64,000 nt of DNA from NORP240 sp965222175 (GTDB lineage Bacteria; Pseudomonadota; Gammaproteobacteria; Pseudomonadales; Pseudohongiellaceae): assembly GCA_965222175.1 (NCBI GenBank), contig OZ244938.1:1798001-1862000 (forward strand), given 5' to 3'. Made by a program: the position numbers and the translations under genes. A model generated the notes under the pieces. It was not told where the DNA came from and searched no databases. It saw only the letters and a program-made list of their open reading frames with translations. Below are positions 40,143 to 48,753 of the stretch, piece by piece (the stretch's first letter is position 1; each line of letters begins with the position of its first letter).

Positions 40143-42679
40143 ACAAGCTTTTCTTTCTCGTGCTGATGTTGCCCTCCCTGGTGTTTGGCCAGGATGTGTG
40201 TGAGGCCATTTCCACTGGGGGACCAACCACCGTGGCAGACGGTGCCTGGTCGGATCCGGCGACCTGGGGCGGTGCTGTGCCGGGAGCTGGTGACAATGCG
40301 GAGCTCCGTCACACGGTTACCGTCAGTGACGCCAGCATCGGGCAGCTGCTGGTGTGGGGCAGTTTATCCGTAAATGGTCAACTTAACGCCAGTGGTTCAG
40401 TCGTTGTTTGCCCGGGCGGCTCCCTGGCTGGCGTCCGTGGTCAGATCGCCTTCGATGTCGACGATGATCAGCTGTTCGTGGGCAATACCCAGCCTGGGCC
40501 CGTGGCATCGATGCCGGATTTCCATCCGGACGATATCGGATTGTGGGTCGTGGGTGGCAGCGTGGATCTGGCCGGTCCCGAAGTGACCGCCTGGGTGGAT
40601 GTGGATCCTGCAGGCCAGTTCACCGACTTCGAGTATGGCCTGCAGCGCGCCGAAGCAATAAGCCCTGCAGGGACAGCGACACTGGCATCGATCCCGGTGG
40701 GCTGGATCCCGGGCGATCAGCTGGTCATCACCACTGAGCAGGGCGAGAGCAGCCAGGCCACCCTTGATGCAATTGACGGTCGGCAGGTTGAATTCACCGC
40801 CGAGACGGCACTGACCGGCTACGCGCTCGAGTACCAGGGCACCGTGGTCGTGCCCAAGATCGGTAACTTGTCCCGTCGCTTCCAGGTAGTCAGCCGCCAG
40901 GTAACACCAGGCAGCACCAACCACCGCGCCCACGTCATTGCCATGGCCGGCGCCACGGTCAATCTGCGCTACGTAGAGTTTCGCAACCTGGGCCCCCGGG
41001 GGATCCTTGGCAGGTATCCGGTGCATCTGCACCTGCTGCAGCAGTCCACCGCAACGGTGATCGGTAATTCTATCTGGCAGGACGTGGCAGAAGGCGGTAA
41101 CCGCTGGATCTCGATCCACGCCACCCAGGGTGCCACGGTGAGCGGCAATGTGATGTTTCGCAGCCTGGGCCATGGCGTGTTCATGGAAGACCGCGCGACC
41201 TACGACAACCAAGTGACCGGGAATCTGACCGTGGACCTGCAGCACGGGCACTTCAATCGACCCGGCAGGGGCGAGAAGGAGTTTTACGAGGAAATCCCGG
41301 ACATTCTGGACGAAGAAATTTTCGGCGGAACCAGCGAGGCCTCGAACCATTTCTGGACCCGGCAGGGCAACAACCTGGACGACAACGTGTCGGTGGGTTA
41401 CATCGACGACTGGCCAGGCAACCGATTCCCGCACTCAAACGGCATGGTGATCCTGCCGAGTGACAACCCCGCGCCCACGACAGTGAACAACTACCAGTGC
41501 CTGGGCTGCGGTGGTTTCGGCACCTGGTCTTACGTGGAACAGCTCGCGGAGTTTAAGGGCCTGCTGGCCACCTACAACCGCACCAATGGCTGGTACCCGG
41601 TACTGAACAACACGCAGCTGACCGATAGCCTGCTGGCCATGAATGGTCGCTCTACCTCCTGGGCTGGGCAGATATTTCTCAATAGCTCTGACGCGCGGGT
41701 AATCAACTCCCACCTGGTGGGCGGCATCGGCGTCCATAGCCATTACTTCGGCTCAACCACGTTTGAGGGTGGCAGCATCAACGCAGCCTATCCGCTCGAC
41801 CAGTCATACTGGGAGACCGTGACCCGGGTCAATGGCACCGAGATTACCGCTACTCAGGATCTGTTTTATCGACGCTACCCCAACCTGAAGCGCAACTCAC
41901 CGGTACCCGTCTGGTTCACAGGGGCAGCCCTCAACGGAGCGCCGCTGGATGGCATGTACGTGCGCACCCCGGAACATGCCCGCTATTTCGAGACTATAGG
42001 CAGCCCCAAGTACAGCGGCCAGGAAGTGGTGCCCGAGCAAGGCTACTTCCTGGAAAAGGCAGTGATCCCCGGCCTGGGCTACTACGGCACCGCCTACTAC
42101 CGCTCAGTGACTCCGGTCGGCGAGCAAGAGGGGCAGGCCTCCTACCCGTACGAGCACGAGGCAGGCTACAACGCCAGCATTGCCGCAGGAAATCTCGGCT
42201 ACCCGCATGCGTTCCCCGCAGGGCAGTACGTGGTCCGCTATTACCGCTCCAAGGGCGGGGAGCTGGTCCGGGAAGAGACGGTGCAGCTGGGTGACGTTAC
42301 ACCGCCACCGAACACGCCCCCGGTTGCCATGATCGGGTTGTCGCAATCTGTCTTTACCGATACCGACGGGGAGCCCGGTGAAACGATTGATTTAGCGGGC
42401 ACGGCAGAAGATGCCGACGGGGTGGTTGAGATTGTGGAATGGCTGCTCGACGGCGAGCTGGTCAGCACCCTCCTGGAAGCCCAGGTGCTTGTCAGCGATG
42501 GTGAGCACGACCTGGAGCTGCACGTGACGGACGACGACGGTGAAACCACCATCGATGCCGCCACCATCACGGTGGAACCGGCACCGGTAGAACCGCCCGA
42601 GGTGATCCTGAAGGAAGACATACTGCAGATCCTCGAGGACGGCTTCGACGGCATTCTGGATCAGATTCGGGCGCTGTAG
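40139..42679 (+). CDS. Secreted G8-domain / parallel beta-helix protein with PKD-like C-terminus
   Basis: ATG 40139 overlaps the DUF1353 stop and starts a Sec signal peptide (MNKLFFLVLMLPSLVFGQD). The 846-residue protein then has a G8 domain (about residues 33-150, GAWSDPATWGGAVPGAGDNAE), a right-handed beta-helix (about 250-480) with YPVHLHL, RWISIHATQGATVSGN and GHGVFMEDRATYDN, and a PKD-like Ig domain (about 745-830, DLAGTAEDADG). The G8 plus beta-helix order is that of animal CEMIP/TMEM2 hyaluronan-degrading proteins. A glycan-cutting role outside the cell is inferred. Signal peptides are unusual for virion proteins. Confidence 0.82.
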   Translation: MNKLFFLVLMLPSLVFGQDVCEAISTGGPTTVADGAWSDPATWGGAVPGAGDNAELRHTVTVSDASIGQLLVWGSLSVNGQLNASGSVVVCPGGSLAGVRGQIAFDVDDDQLFVGNTQPGPVASMPDFHPDDIGLWVVGGSVDLAGPEVTAWVDVDPAGQFTDFEYGLQRAEAISPAGTATLASIPVGWIPGDQLVITTEQGESSQATLDAIDGRQVEFTAETALTGYALEYQGTVVVPKIGNLSRRFQVVSRQVTPGSTNHRAHVIAMAGATVNLRYVEFRNLGPRGILGRYPVHLHLLQQSTATVIGNSIWQDVAEGGNRWISIHATQGATVSGNVMFRSLGHGVFMEDRATYDNQVTGNLTVDLQHGHFNRPGRGEKEFYEEIPDILDEEIFGGTSEASNHFWTRQGNNLDDNVSVGYIDDWPGNRFPHSNGMVILPSDNPAPTTVNNYQCLGCGGFGTWSYVEQLAEFKGLLATYNRTNGWYPVLNNTQLTDSLLAMNGRSTSWAGQIFLNSSDARVINSHLVGGIGVHSHYFGSTTFEGGSINAAYPLDQSYWETVTRVNGTEITATQDLFYRRYPNLKRNSPVPVWFTGAALNGAPLDGMYVRTPEHARYFETIGSPKYSGQEVVPEQGYFLEKAVIPGLGYYGTAYYRSVTPVGEQEGQASYPYEHEAGYNASIAAGNLGYPHAFPAGQYVVRYYRSKGGELVREETVQLGDVTPPPNTPPVAMIGLSQSVFTDTDGEPGETIDLAGTAEDADGVVEIVEWLLDGELVSTLLEAQVLVSDGEHDLELHVTDDDGETTIDAATITVEPAPVEPPEVILKEDILQILEDGFDGILDQIRAL

Positions 42680-43377
42680 TGACCGCCCCGGTTATCGAAA
42701 ATTTTTCAACGTTCAAACAGGAAGAAACCACCGCCCTTGCCGTCAATGACCCGTCGGGTGTCTCTGTCGGTGACCTGCTGCTGCTGCCAATCAACGCCGG
42801 TGACAGCACCGTTGCTTTCGGCGGCCTGAGCAACTTCACGTCGATAGCTGATGACACGTATTCCTTCGGTGTCGCCCGCTCGGGGTTGTACTACCGAATA
42901 GCGGATGGGACTGCCGCCGATTCGGTGACCATCACACGGGCCAGCGCCCAGTGGACCGCCGCGACGATGTACCGGATCAGCGGCGTAGACACGGAAAACC
43001 CGATCCACAAAAGCACGCTCTCTGCAGATCAGTTCAACGGGGATCCGCTCACCTCGGACCCAGTAACAACGACGGTCGACGACTGCCTGATCATGGTTTT
43101 CTCGGGATCCTCTATCTGTAAGATTGGGTCCACCTTCACCGTCAGTGAGGGCTCACTGGATCAGCACGAAGACTGCTTCCCGTTCCTGATGGCGAATAAG
43201 GCACTTACCGGCCAGGCCACCGACGGGGACTGGGACTTTGCGGTAAGCGGCGCTGGCATCTACCAGCGGACCCAGTTTATGACCATTGCAATCGCACCTG
43301 GTGCGGCGCCAGCTGGCAGGTCGGTTAATTCAAGCCTTATTCACCGCATGCCCATGCGGCACATGCTTACGAGGTAA
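42679..43377 (+). CDS. Phage surface/fibre-like protein
   Basis: The 232-residue protein from GTG 42679, overlapping the previous stop by one base, is beta-rich and begins with a pattern common in phage receptor-contact proteins (PSGVSVGDLLLLPINAG). Later it has YYRIADGTAADSVTITRASA and a short tail after GAAPAG that may be a linker. No enzymatic motif is seen. It belongs to a block of fibre-like genes between the lysis and terminase genes. Confidence 0.6.
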   Translation: MTAPVIENFSTFKQEETTALAVNDPSGVSVGDLLLLPINAGDSTVAFGGLSNFTSIADDTYSFGVARSGLYYRIADGTAADSVTITRASAQWTAATMYRISGVDTENPIHKSTLSADQFNGDPLTSDPVTTTVDDCLIMVFSGSSICKIGSTFTVSEGSLDQHEDCFPFLMANKALTGQATDGDWDFAVSGAGIYQRTQFMTIAIAPGAAPAGRSVNSSLIHRMPMRHMLTR

Positions 43378-43380
43378 ACA

Positions 43381-43836
43381 ATGCGACGCTACTCCGTTTC
43401 GTTCACTGAAGTGTCAGTTACAGCCCAGCAGGACCTGTTCCAGCTGGAAGCCAACACCGTGCCGCTCATCCTGCTTGGCGTGTTTCTCAGCCAGTCGGGT
43501 GACGTGGGTGATGCCGAGGCAGAAGGCCTTTCGATTCAGATTGCCCGGGTCACTGACGCGGTGACCAACGACGTGGCAGAAGTTCTGCTTGACGGCGGTG
43601 ACGGCGCTGCCAACGCGGACCTGGCAATCAACGAGACCACCGAGCTGACCACGGGTAAAACGGTGCTGCATTCGGAGGTCTGGCACGTGCAGAACGGCAG
43701 TTTTATCTACCTGCCGACACCCGAGCTTCAAATCGTGGGAGAAGTGGGCAACGCCCTGGTGGTGAATTTGAACACGACGCCAGCTGATGCCCTGGTGATG
43801 AGCGGCACCTGTTATTTCGCTGAAATGGGCAGTTAA
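43381..43836 (+). CDS. Hypothetical virion-associated protein
   Basis: The 151-residue protein (MRRYSVSFTEVSVTAQQDLF) is beta-rich and follows a layout seen in phage fibre-region proteins: a leading FTEVSVTAQQDLFQLEA, then VPLILLGVFLSQSGDVGDAEAE and EVWHVQNGSFIYLPTPE. Such proteins often carry fibre base or chaperone functions, but the role is unknown. It starts 3 bp after the upstream gene. Confidence 0.62.
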   Translation: MRRYSVSFTEVSVTAQQDLFQLEANTVPLILLGVFLSQSGDVGDAEAEGLSIQIARVTDAVTNDVAEVLLDGGDGAANADLAINETTELTTGKTVLHSEVWHVQNGSFIYLPTPELQIVGEVGNALVVNLNTTPADALVMSGTCYFAEMGS

Positions 43837-43838
43837 TC

Positions 43839-45185
43839 ATGGGTTATGGCGTTTTCCGGCGCCGGCCCTGGCATCACTACTACCTGAGACGCCGGCCTGC
43901 AACCAGGCCGTTTAAGGCTGCCACCGGCACAATCGCCAGCAGCGCGGTTGCCTCGGCATCGCTGTCGACGCTCTCTGGCAGGCTTACCCAGGTCCAGGCC
44001 CAGGCTGTAGGGGGTTTCTCGGAGCAGCACACCACTGCCAGGAACCCGGGCCTGGACACCCAGGCAGACGGCGGTAGTGTCTATCAGCACACCAGCAGCC
44101 GCTCCCGGAGCATCAGCAGCCAGGCGCAAAGTGACGATAGTCACCAACACGCCACGGGCAGGAATGGGCAAGGGGCTGCCGAGGCAGTCGGCTCGACCCA
44201 GGTTGTTCACACAACCGCCAGGTCAGGCCAGATTGCCAGCACGGCCACCTCGTCGACGAGCGTCAGCGGATCCGCCGCACCATCACGGTCTACGTCGGCC
44301 GAGGCGAGCTCGTCAACGGTCTTCGTCCACACGACGAGCCGCAGCAATCAGCTGAGCACCACGGCAGCTGGTGACGATAGTCACCAACATGCCACGGGCA
44401 GGAATGGGCAGGAGGCTGCCGAGGCAGCAGGCTCGACCCAGGTTGTTCACACAACCGCCAGGTCAGGCAGCATTGCCAGCTCAGCAACAGCGACGGCAGC
44501 GCTGTCCACGTCGGCCGAGCCGGCGCGCACAACGTCCGCCACCGCGTCTGGCAGCTCGTCGTTTACGCACACCACCAGCCGATCTAACCAGGTTGCCACA
44601 GCCGCCGACGGTGAGCAGACGCTGGAGCATGCCACTGGCAGGGCAGCAGCGACCAGCTCCCAGGGCTCTGGCAGCGGCACTGTGCAGCACAGCCCGGGCA
44701 AGACTGGGCAGAGCTCCACCCAGGCAGCTGATGGCAGCGCCCTGGCCCACACAACAGGGCGATCAGGCCAGATTGCCAGTTCAGCCAGCTCAAGCACGAG
44801 CATTGAAGGCAGCACTGCGGTTATTGCCTTTGGCAGCATCAGCAGCCAGGCCACGGCACAGGCATCGCTATCGCATGTTGCCGGCAGGCAGACTTCTGCC
44901 GTCAGCCAGGCGCAAGGCAGCTCGACGAGTGCTCATGAGACCGCCAGGTTTGGCACGGTCACGACGGAGGCCACTGCTGCCAATGATGAGACCGTCACCA
45001 CAAGCCGCAGCGGATCCACGGCAAGCCAGGCGTCGGGTGGTTTTGCCTTCACCTACATTGGCTACAACGAAGCCGATGTGATCAGCACCATCGCGCTGAC
45101 CGGCTCGATTGTTTCGGCGGTGAGTGTCACAGGAACAATTACGCAGGAAATCGCCGTGAATGGATACCTGGAACCCGCCGCATGA
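43839..45185 (+). CDS. Low-complexity repeat fibre-like protein
   Basis: The 448-residue protein has a basic N-terminus (MGYGVFRRRPWHHYYLRRR), probably a docking segment, then about 370 residues of Ser/Thr/Ala/Gln/His-rich repeats. HTTARSGQIAS, HTTSRSNQ and HATGRNGQ recur every 25-32 residues, and a C-terminal cap (GSIVSAVSVTGTITQEIAV) closes it. This looks like a repeat fibre whose length may vary. A 110-bp direct repeat lies within it. No catalytic motif is seen. Confidence 0.6.
   Translation: MGYGVFRRRPWHHYYLRRRPATRPFKAATGTIASSAVASASLSTLSGRLTQVQAQAVGGFSEQHTTARNPGLDTQADGGSVYQHTSSRSRSISSQAQSDDSHQHATGRNGQGAAEAVGSTQVVHTTARSGQIASTATSSTSVSGSAAPSRSTSAEASSSTVFVHTTSRSNQLSTTAAGDDSHQHATGRNGQEAAEAAGSTQVVHTTARSGSIASSATATAALSTSAEPARTTSATASGSSSFTHTTSRSNQVATAADGEQTLEHATGRAAATSSQGSGSGTVQHSPGKTGQSSTQAADGSALAHTTGRSGQIASSASSSTSIEGSTAVIAFGSISSQATAQASLSHVAGRQTSAVSQAQGSSTSAHETARFGTVTTEATAANDETVTTSRSGSTASQASGGFAFTYIGYNEADVISTIALTGSIVSAVSVTGTITQEIAVNGYLEPAA
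44131..44480 (+). repeat. 110-bp near-identical direct repeat pair inside the fibre-like gene
   Basis: The segment 44131-44240 (starting GTGACGATAGTCACC) recurs at 44371-44480 with only a few mismatches, an offset of 240 bp or 80 codons. It is in frame with the protein, so recombination between copies would remove or add 80 residues without breaking the gene. Confidence 0.85.
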
Positions 45186-45496
45186 TTGAGATCTACGAGA
45201 ACGAGAAAATAGTTTTCTCCGTGACCACGGACGAATCGATCACCGGCGCCACCGAGCTGAAGTATGTGCTGGCCAAGCAGCGCAAGAGCCCCACGGCTGT
45301 GATCACTAAGACCCTGGGCAGTGGCGTGACCATCACTGGCTCAAACACCTTCACTGTCGAGCTGGATCCGGAAGACACCGATGGCAAGGCCGGCACCTAC
45401 CAGCACCAGGCCAGGGTGACCGATGCCACCGGAGATCCCAACACCATCAGGTTGACCGATGAGGTCGTGAAGATTCACAAAACATACGCAGACTGA
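45182..45496 (+). CDS. Small Ig-like fibre-region protein
   Basis: The 104-residue protein (MIEIYENEKIVFSVTTDESI) is all-beta. It resembles the N-terminal Ig-like domain of baseplate/fibre accessory proteins (tested segments ATELKYVLAKQ and DGKAGTYQHQARVTDATGD). It overlaps the previous stop by 4 bp (ATGA). Its function is probably structural; the family is not firmly assigned. Confidence 0.62.
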   Translation: MIEIYENEKIVFSVTTDESITGATELKYVLAKQRKSPTAVITKTLGSGVTITGSNTFTVELDPEDTDGKAGTYQHQARVTDATGDPNTIRLTDEVVKIHKTYAD

Positions 45497-45511
45497 CCGA
45501 GGACGAGAAAC

Positions 45512-46105
45512 ATGCCTTTTACAATTGCAGGACTGAACAAGATGCTGGACAACCTGGGTGCCGTGGAAGCGAGGTTGCACGATGGCTACCCGGATGACGC
45601 TGGTGACAACGAGCTGACGATTGCCTCACCTGAGATCTACAGCCGCCAGTCAATCGCGTTTTCTGCCGCATCAGCAGGAGCCATCGATAGCAGCAGCCAG
45701 CCTGCCTTCGATGTGCCAGCCGGCACGACACTGCGCTGGGTTTCACTGTGGGATAACTCCAGCCCACAGACCTGCCTGCAGTTCGCTCCCCTGGGAGAGA
45801 GCCAGCTGACCTACACGGTCGACTCTGGCGCAGACACCATTGACTCCACGTCCCACGGGCTGAGCAATGATGACCTGGTGGTGTTCTATGCAGGCACTGC
45901 ACCAGGTGGGTTGACGGAAGGCCAGGTCTATCACGTGATCAATGCCAACGCCAATGACTTCCAGGTGGCAGCGACGCAGGGTGGCTCTGCCATCAACCTG
46001 ACCGACACCGAGAACGGCTCCAAGCTTTCTCAGATTGTTCCGGAGACTTACGGCGCCCAGGGTACCTTTACCCTGTCCGATGCCGATCTGTCACTGGCTC
46101 GCTAA
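45512..46105 (+). CDS. Phage tail fibre-type protein
   Basis: The 197-residue protein starts with the pattern GLNKMLDNLG, found in a family of phage tail fibre proteins encoded just before the HNH/terminase genes. The rest is beta-rich (FDVPAGTTLRWVSLWD, DDLVVFYAGTAPGGL). It ends the fibre block. ATG 45512 has GACGAG upstream. Confidence 0.68.
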   Translation: MPFTIAGLNKMLDNLGAVEARLHDGYPDDAGDNELTIASPEIYSRQSIAFSAASAGAIDSSSQPAFDVPAGTTLRWVSLWDNSSPQTCLQFAPLGESQLTYTVDSGADTIDSTSHGLSNDDLVVFYAGTAPGGLTEGQVYHVINANANDFQVAATQGGSAINLTDTENGSKLSQIVPETYGAQGTFTLSDADLSLAR

Positions 46106-46109
46106 GCCT

Positions 46110-46448
46110 ATGCCAAAGGCCATCCCCCTCTATCGCAACCTGTTCGCCAAGACCAAGCCGAGGCGACGCCACGGCTGGGATCACGGCCGCAGGACGACAA
46201 CCAGTCGAGGGTATGGCTACCAGTGGCAGCGGCTGCGTAAGCAGATCCTGGTCAGGGATTCCTACCTGTGCCAGCCCTGCAGGCGGCGGGGCGTGTTGCG
46301 TCAGGCCACCGAGGTCGACCACATCAAGCCGAAGGCTCAGGGTGGGCAGGATAACGAAGAGAACCTGCAATCTATCTGCAAAGCCTGCCATCAGAGCAAG
46401 ACTGGCAGTGAACAGAGGGTCGAAAGTGGCACCGCTACAGCCCAGTAA
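46110..46448 (+). CDS. HNH endonuclease of the packaging module
   Basis: ATG 46110 gives a 112-residue protein with an HNH motif: VRDSYLCQPCRR, VDHIKPKAQGGQDNEENLQSICKACH. The Cys pairs bind zinc. Phage HNH proteins encoded next to the P27-type terminase are needed for cos cleavage together with terminase. It lies immediately upstream of a probable cos region and the small terminase gene. Confidence 0.92.
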   Translation: MPKAIPLYRNLFAKTKPRRRHGWDHGRRTTTSRGYGYQWQRLRKQILVRDSYLCQPCRRRGVLRQATEVDHIKPKAQGGQDNEENLQSICKACHQSKTGSEQRVESGTATAQ

Positions 46449-46548
46449 CCATGCGGGGTAGGGGCGGGTCAAAACTTCAGACGGGTACCCGGACTGACCG
46501 CCGCCCAGTCTAATTTTTTTGTCGACAGAATTTTAGGATCCCCCGATT
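46449..46548. other. Probable cos region between HNH and small terminase genes
   Basis: This 100-bp gap contains the run GCGGGGTAGGGGCGGGTCAA followed by an inverted GC-rich stretch around 46482-46505, the type of sequence found at the cohesive-end site in HNH-TerS-TerL phages such as HK97 relatives. The nick positions cannot be read from sequence alone. Confidence 0.5.
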
Positions 46549-47097
46549 TTGGCACGCCACCGACAACCGAGAGAAAAAGCGAAGGCCAACGGGGCGTTCG
46601 ATGAGCACCCGGGCCGGTACGGCGAGGAAGAACCGCCGAAGCATTCCGAGCCGCTTGGCGATCCGCCGAAGTTCCTGACCGCCGCGCAGAAAAAACTCTG
46701 GCTCGAGATCGCCGACTGCGGGCTGCCAGGTGTTTTTACCAAGGGCGACAGGCTCTCGGTGGAGCAGGCCGTGCTCCTGCTGGCCGAAGTGCGCGACGCG
46801 GAGAAACACAACAAGACCGTGCCCCGCCAGCGAAAGGCCTGGAACGAACGGCTCAAGCAACTGGAGGCCAAGTTCACAGCCGAGAAAACAGCAACCGGGC
46901 GGAAGGCCGCCCAGGCAGCAATCAAAAACCACCACAAAATCTATCCACTCTACCAAAGAGTGCCGACTGCGAGGCTTCAGCTGCTTCGCGGGTATTTCGC
47001 CACGTTCGGCATGAACCCGACAGACCGCCAACGGCTGCGGGTTCCGGAGCTCGGCGACAAACCTGGCAAGACTGATGGTTTTATCCCGCTGCACTAA
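46549..47097 (+). CDS. Terminase small subunit (P27 family)
   Basis: This subunit recognises phage DNA for packaging. The 182-residue protein has an N-terminal disordered basic part and a helical domain with PPKFLTAAQKKLWLEIA, GDRLSVEQAVLLLAEVRDAEKH and a C-terminal LLRGYFATFGMNPTDRQRL, the P27-type signature. The start is TTG 46549, just after the cos candidate. The large subunit follows after 12 bp. Confidence 0.9.
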   Translation: MARHRQPREKAKANGAFDEHPGRYGEEEPPKHSEPLGDPPKFLTAAQKKLWLEIADCGLPGVFTKGDRLSVEQAVLLLAEVRDAEKHNKTVPRQRKAWNERLKQLEAKFTAEKTATGRKAAQAAIKNHHKIYPLYQRVPTARLQLLRGYFATFGMNPTDRQRLRVPELGDKPGKTDGFIPLH

Positions 47098-47109
47098 TGA
47101 GTCGTAGCG

Positions 47110-48753
47110 ATGAAATCAGGTGTCGAGCGGTGCAACGACTTCGTGGAGGCCGTACTCAGCGGCAAGCTGGCTGCCCCGGAAACAGTCAAGCAGGCCTGCG
47201 CCAGGTACCGGGCCGATTTCGATAATCCCAAATTCATCTTCGATGAGTTCGCCGCCGATGCGGCTGTCCACAATATCGAGCGGTTCAAGCACCCGAAAGG
47301 GCGGTGGCAGGGTAAGCCGGTGGTTCTTGAGAACTGGCAGTGCTTTGTTGTGTGCAATTTATTCGGCTGGAAGCGCAGGGCAACCAAGCTGCGCCGGTTC
47401 AGACGGGGTTACCTGCGGGTGCCTCGAAAAAATGGAAAGACGATGCTGGCAATTCTGATAGCCCTGGTGATGTTTGGGCCCGATATGGAGCCCGGCGCGG
47501 AAGTCTACCTGGGCGCCACGGGCCAGGACCAGGCTGACGAGCTGCTGTTCTACCCGGCTAAATTCATCGTCGAGCAGTCTCCGGAGTACCAGAAGCATTT
47601 CGGCGTCGAGGTACGTGCAAAAAGCCTGGTGATTCCGGCCAACTTTTCAAAGTTCCGGTCGGTCATCCGCAAGCCACCGGATGGCAGTAACCCACACTGC
47701 GCCATCGTGGATGAATACCACCTGCACGACGACTCGAGCCAGGTGGACACATTCGACACCGGCATGGGCGCGCGTGAAGAGCCCTTGATGCTGATCACGA
47801 CTACGGCTGGCAGCAACCTGAGCGGGCCGTGCAAGGAGTACGACGACGATTGCCTCGATCTACTCGAGGGTAAGTTCGAGCACGACTCCCGCTTCGTGAT
47901 GATCTATGCCCTGGATAAAGACGATTCCTGGGAAGATCTCGAGAGCTGGCTGAAGGTCAATCCGAATGCCGGCCTGACGGTGGACGTTGAGTTCCTGCAG
48001 GACCAGCTCGCCGAGGCCAGGCGCAATCCGAGTAAGCAGAATGAGCTGCGGACCAAGCATGCCAATGAATGGGTGGGGGCAGCCACCAGCTGGCTGAACA
48101 TCCTGCTGTGGCAACGGCAGTCGAAGCCCAGCCTGTTCGAGAAATTCAGGGACTGTCCCTGCTACGGCGGGGTTGACCTGGCCACCCGGAATGACGCCAA
48201 CGCGGTCAGCCTGATTTTCAAGAATGAAGACGGCGAGTATTTCCAGTACATCAGGCTCTATGTGCCCGAAGGGGCAGTGCGGAAAAATCCGAAATACAAA
48301 ACATTCGTCAACAGCGGGGAAATGATCGTCACCCCGGGTGAGGCCACCGACCAGGCGCGGATCGAGGAAGACATTCTGGCCATGCAGGAAGAATTCGATG
48401 TGCGCGGCTGGGGCTTCGACCCCTACCAGGGCGCGTACATCATGCGGCGCTGCTACGAGCAGGGCCTGGAGGTCGTTGAGTACGGGAACACGGTGAAGAA
48501 TATCTCCCCACCCATGAAAGAGGTCGAGGCCCTGGTCGAGGAAGGCACGTTCTACAACGACGGCAACGCCGCCATGACCTGGATGGTCGGCAACGTGGTT
48601 TGCTTCGTGGACGTGAAAGACAACATCTTCCCGCGAAAGCAGAATCGACACGACAAGAAATCCAAAATCGATGGCCCGGTTTCCATGTTCATGGGCGTAG
48701 GGATGTGGCTTGCCGACGAAGGCGATGACGAGATCGGGATGACCTATGTTTAA
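47110..48753 (+). CDS. Terminase large subunit
   Basis: The packaging motor and nuclease. The 547-residue protein has Walker A VPRKNGKT at residues 104-111, Walker B CAIVDEYH near 197-204 and a C-terminal RNase H-like nuclease domain with acidic residues in GVDLATRND near 353 and GFDPYQ near 435. It is a PF03354-type large subunit. It overlaps portal by 8 bp. Confidence 0.95.
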   Translation: MKSGVERCNDFVEAVLSGKLAAPETVKQACARYRADFDNPKFIFDEFAADAAVHNIERFKHPKGRWQGKPVVLENWQCFVVCNLFGWKRRATKLRRFRRGYLRVPRKNGKTMLAILIALVMFGPDMEPGAEVYLGATGQDQADELLFYPAKFIVEQSPEYQKHFGVEVRAKSLVIPANFSKFRSVIRKPPDGSNPHCAIVDEYHLHDDSSQVDTFDTGMGAREEPLMLITTTAGSNLSGPCKEYDDDCLDLLEGKFEHDSRFVMIYALDKDDSWEDLESWLKVNPNAGLTVDVEFLQDQLAEARRNPSKQNELRTKHANEWVGAATSWLNILLWQRQSKPSLFEKFRDCPCYGGVDLATRNDANAVSLIFKNEDGEYFQYIRLYVPEGAVRKNPKYKTFVNSGEMIVTPGEATDQARIEEDILAMQEEFDVRGWGFDPYQGAYIMRRCYEQGLEVVEYGNTVKNISPPMKEVEALVEEGTFYNDGNAAMTWMVGNVVCFVDVKDNIFPRKQNRHDKKSKIDGPVSMFMGVGMWLADEGDDEIGMTYV

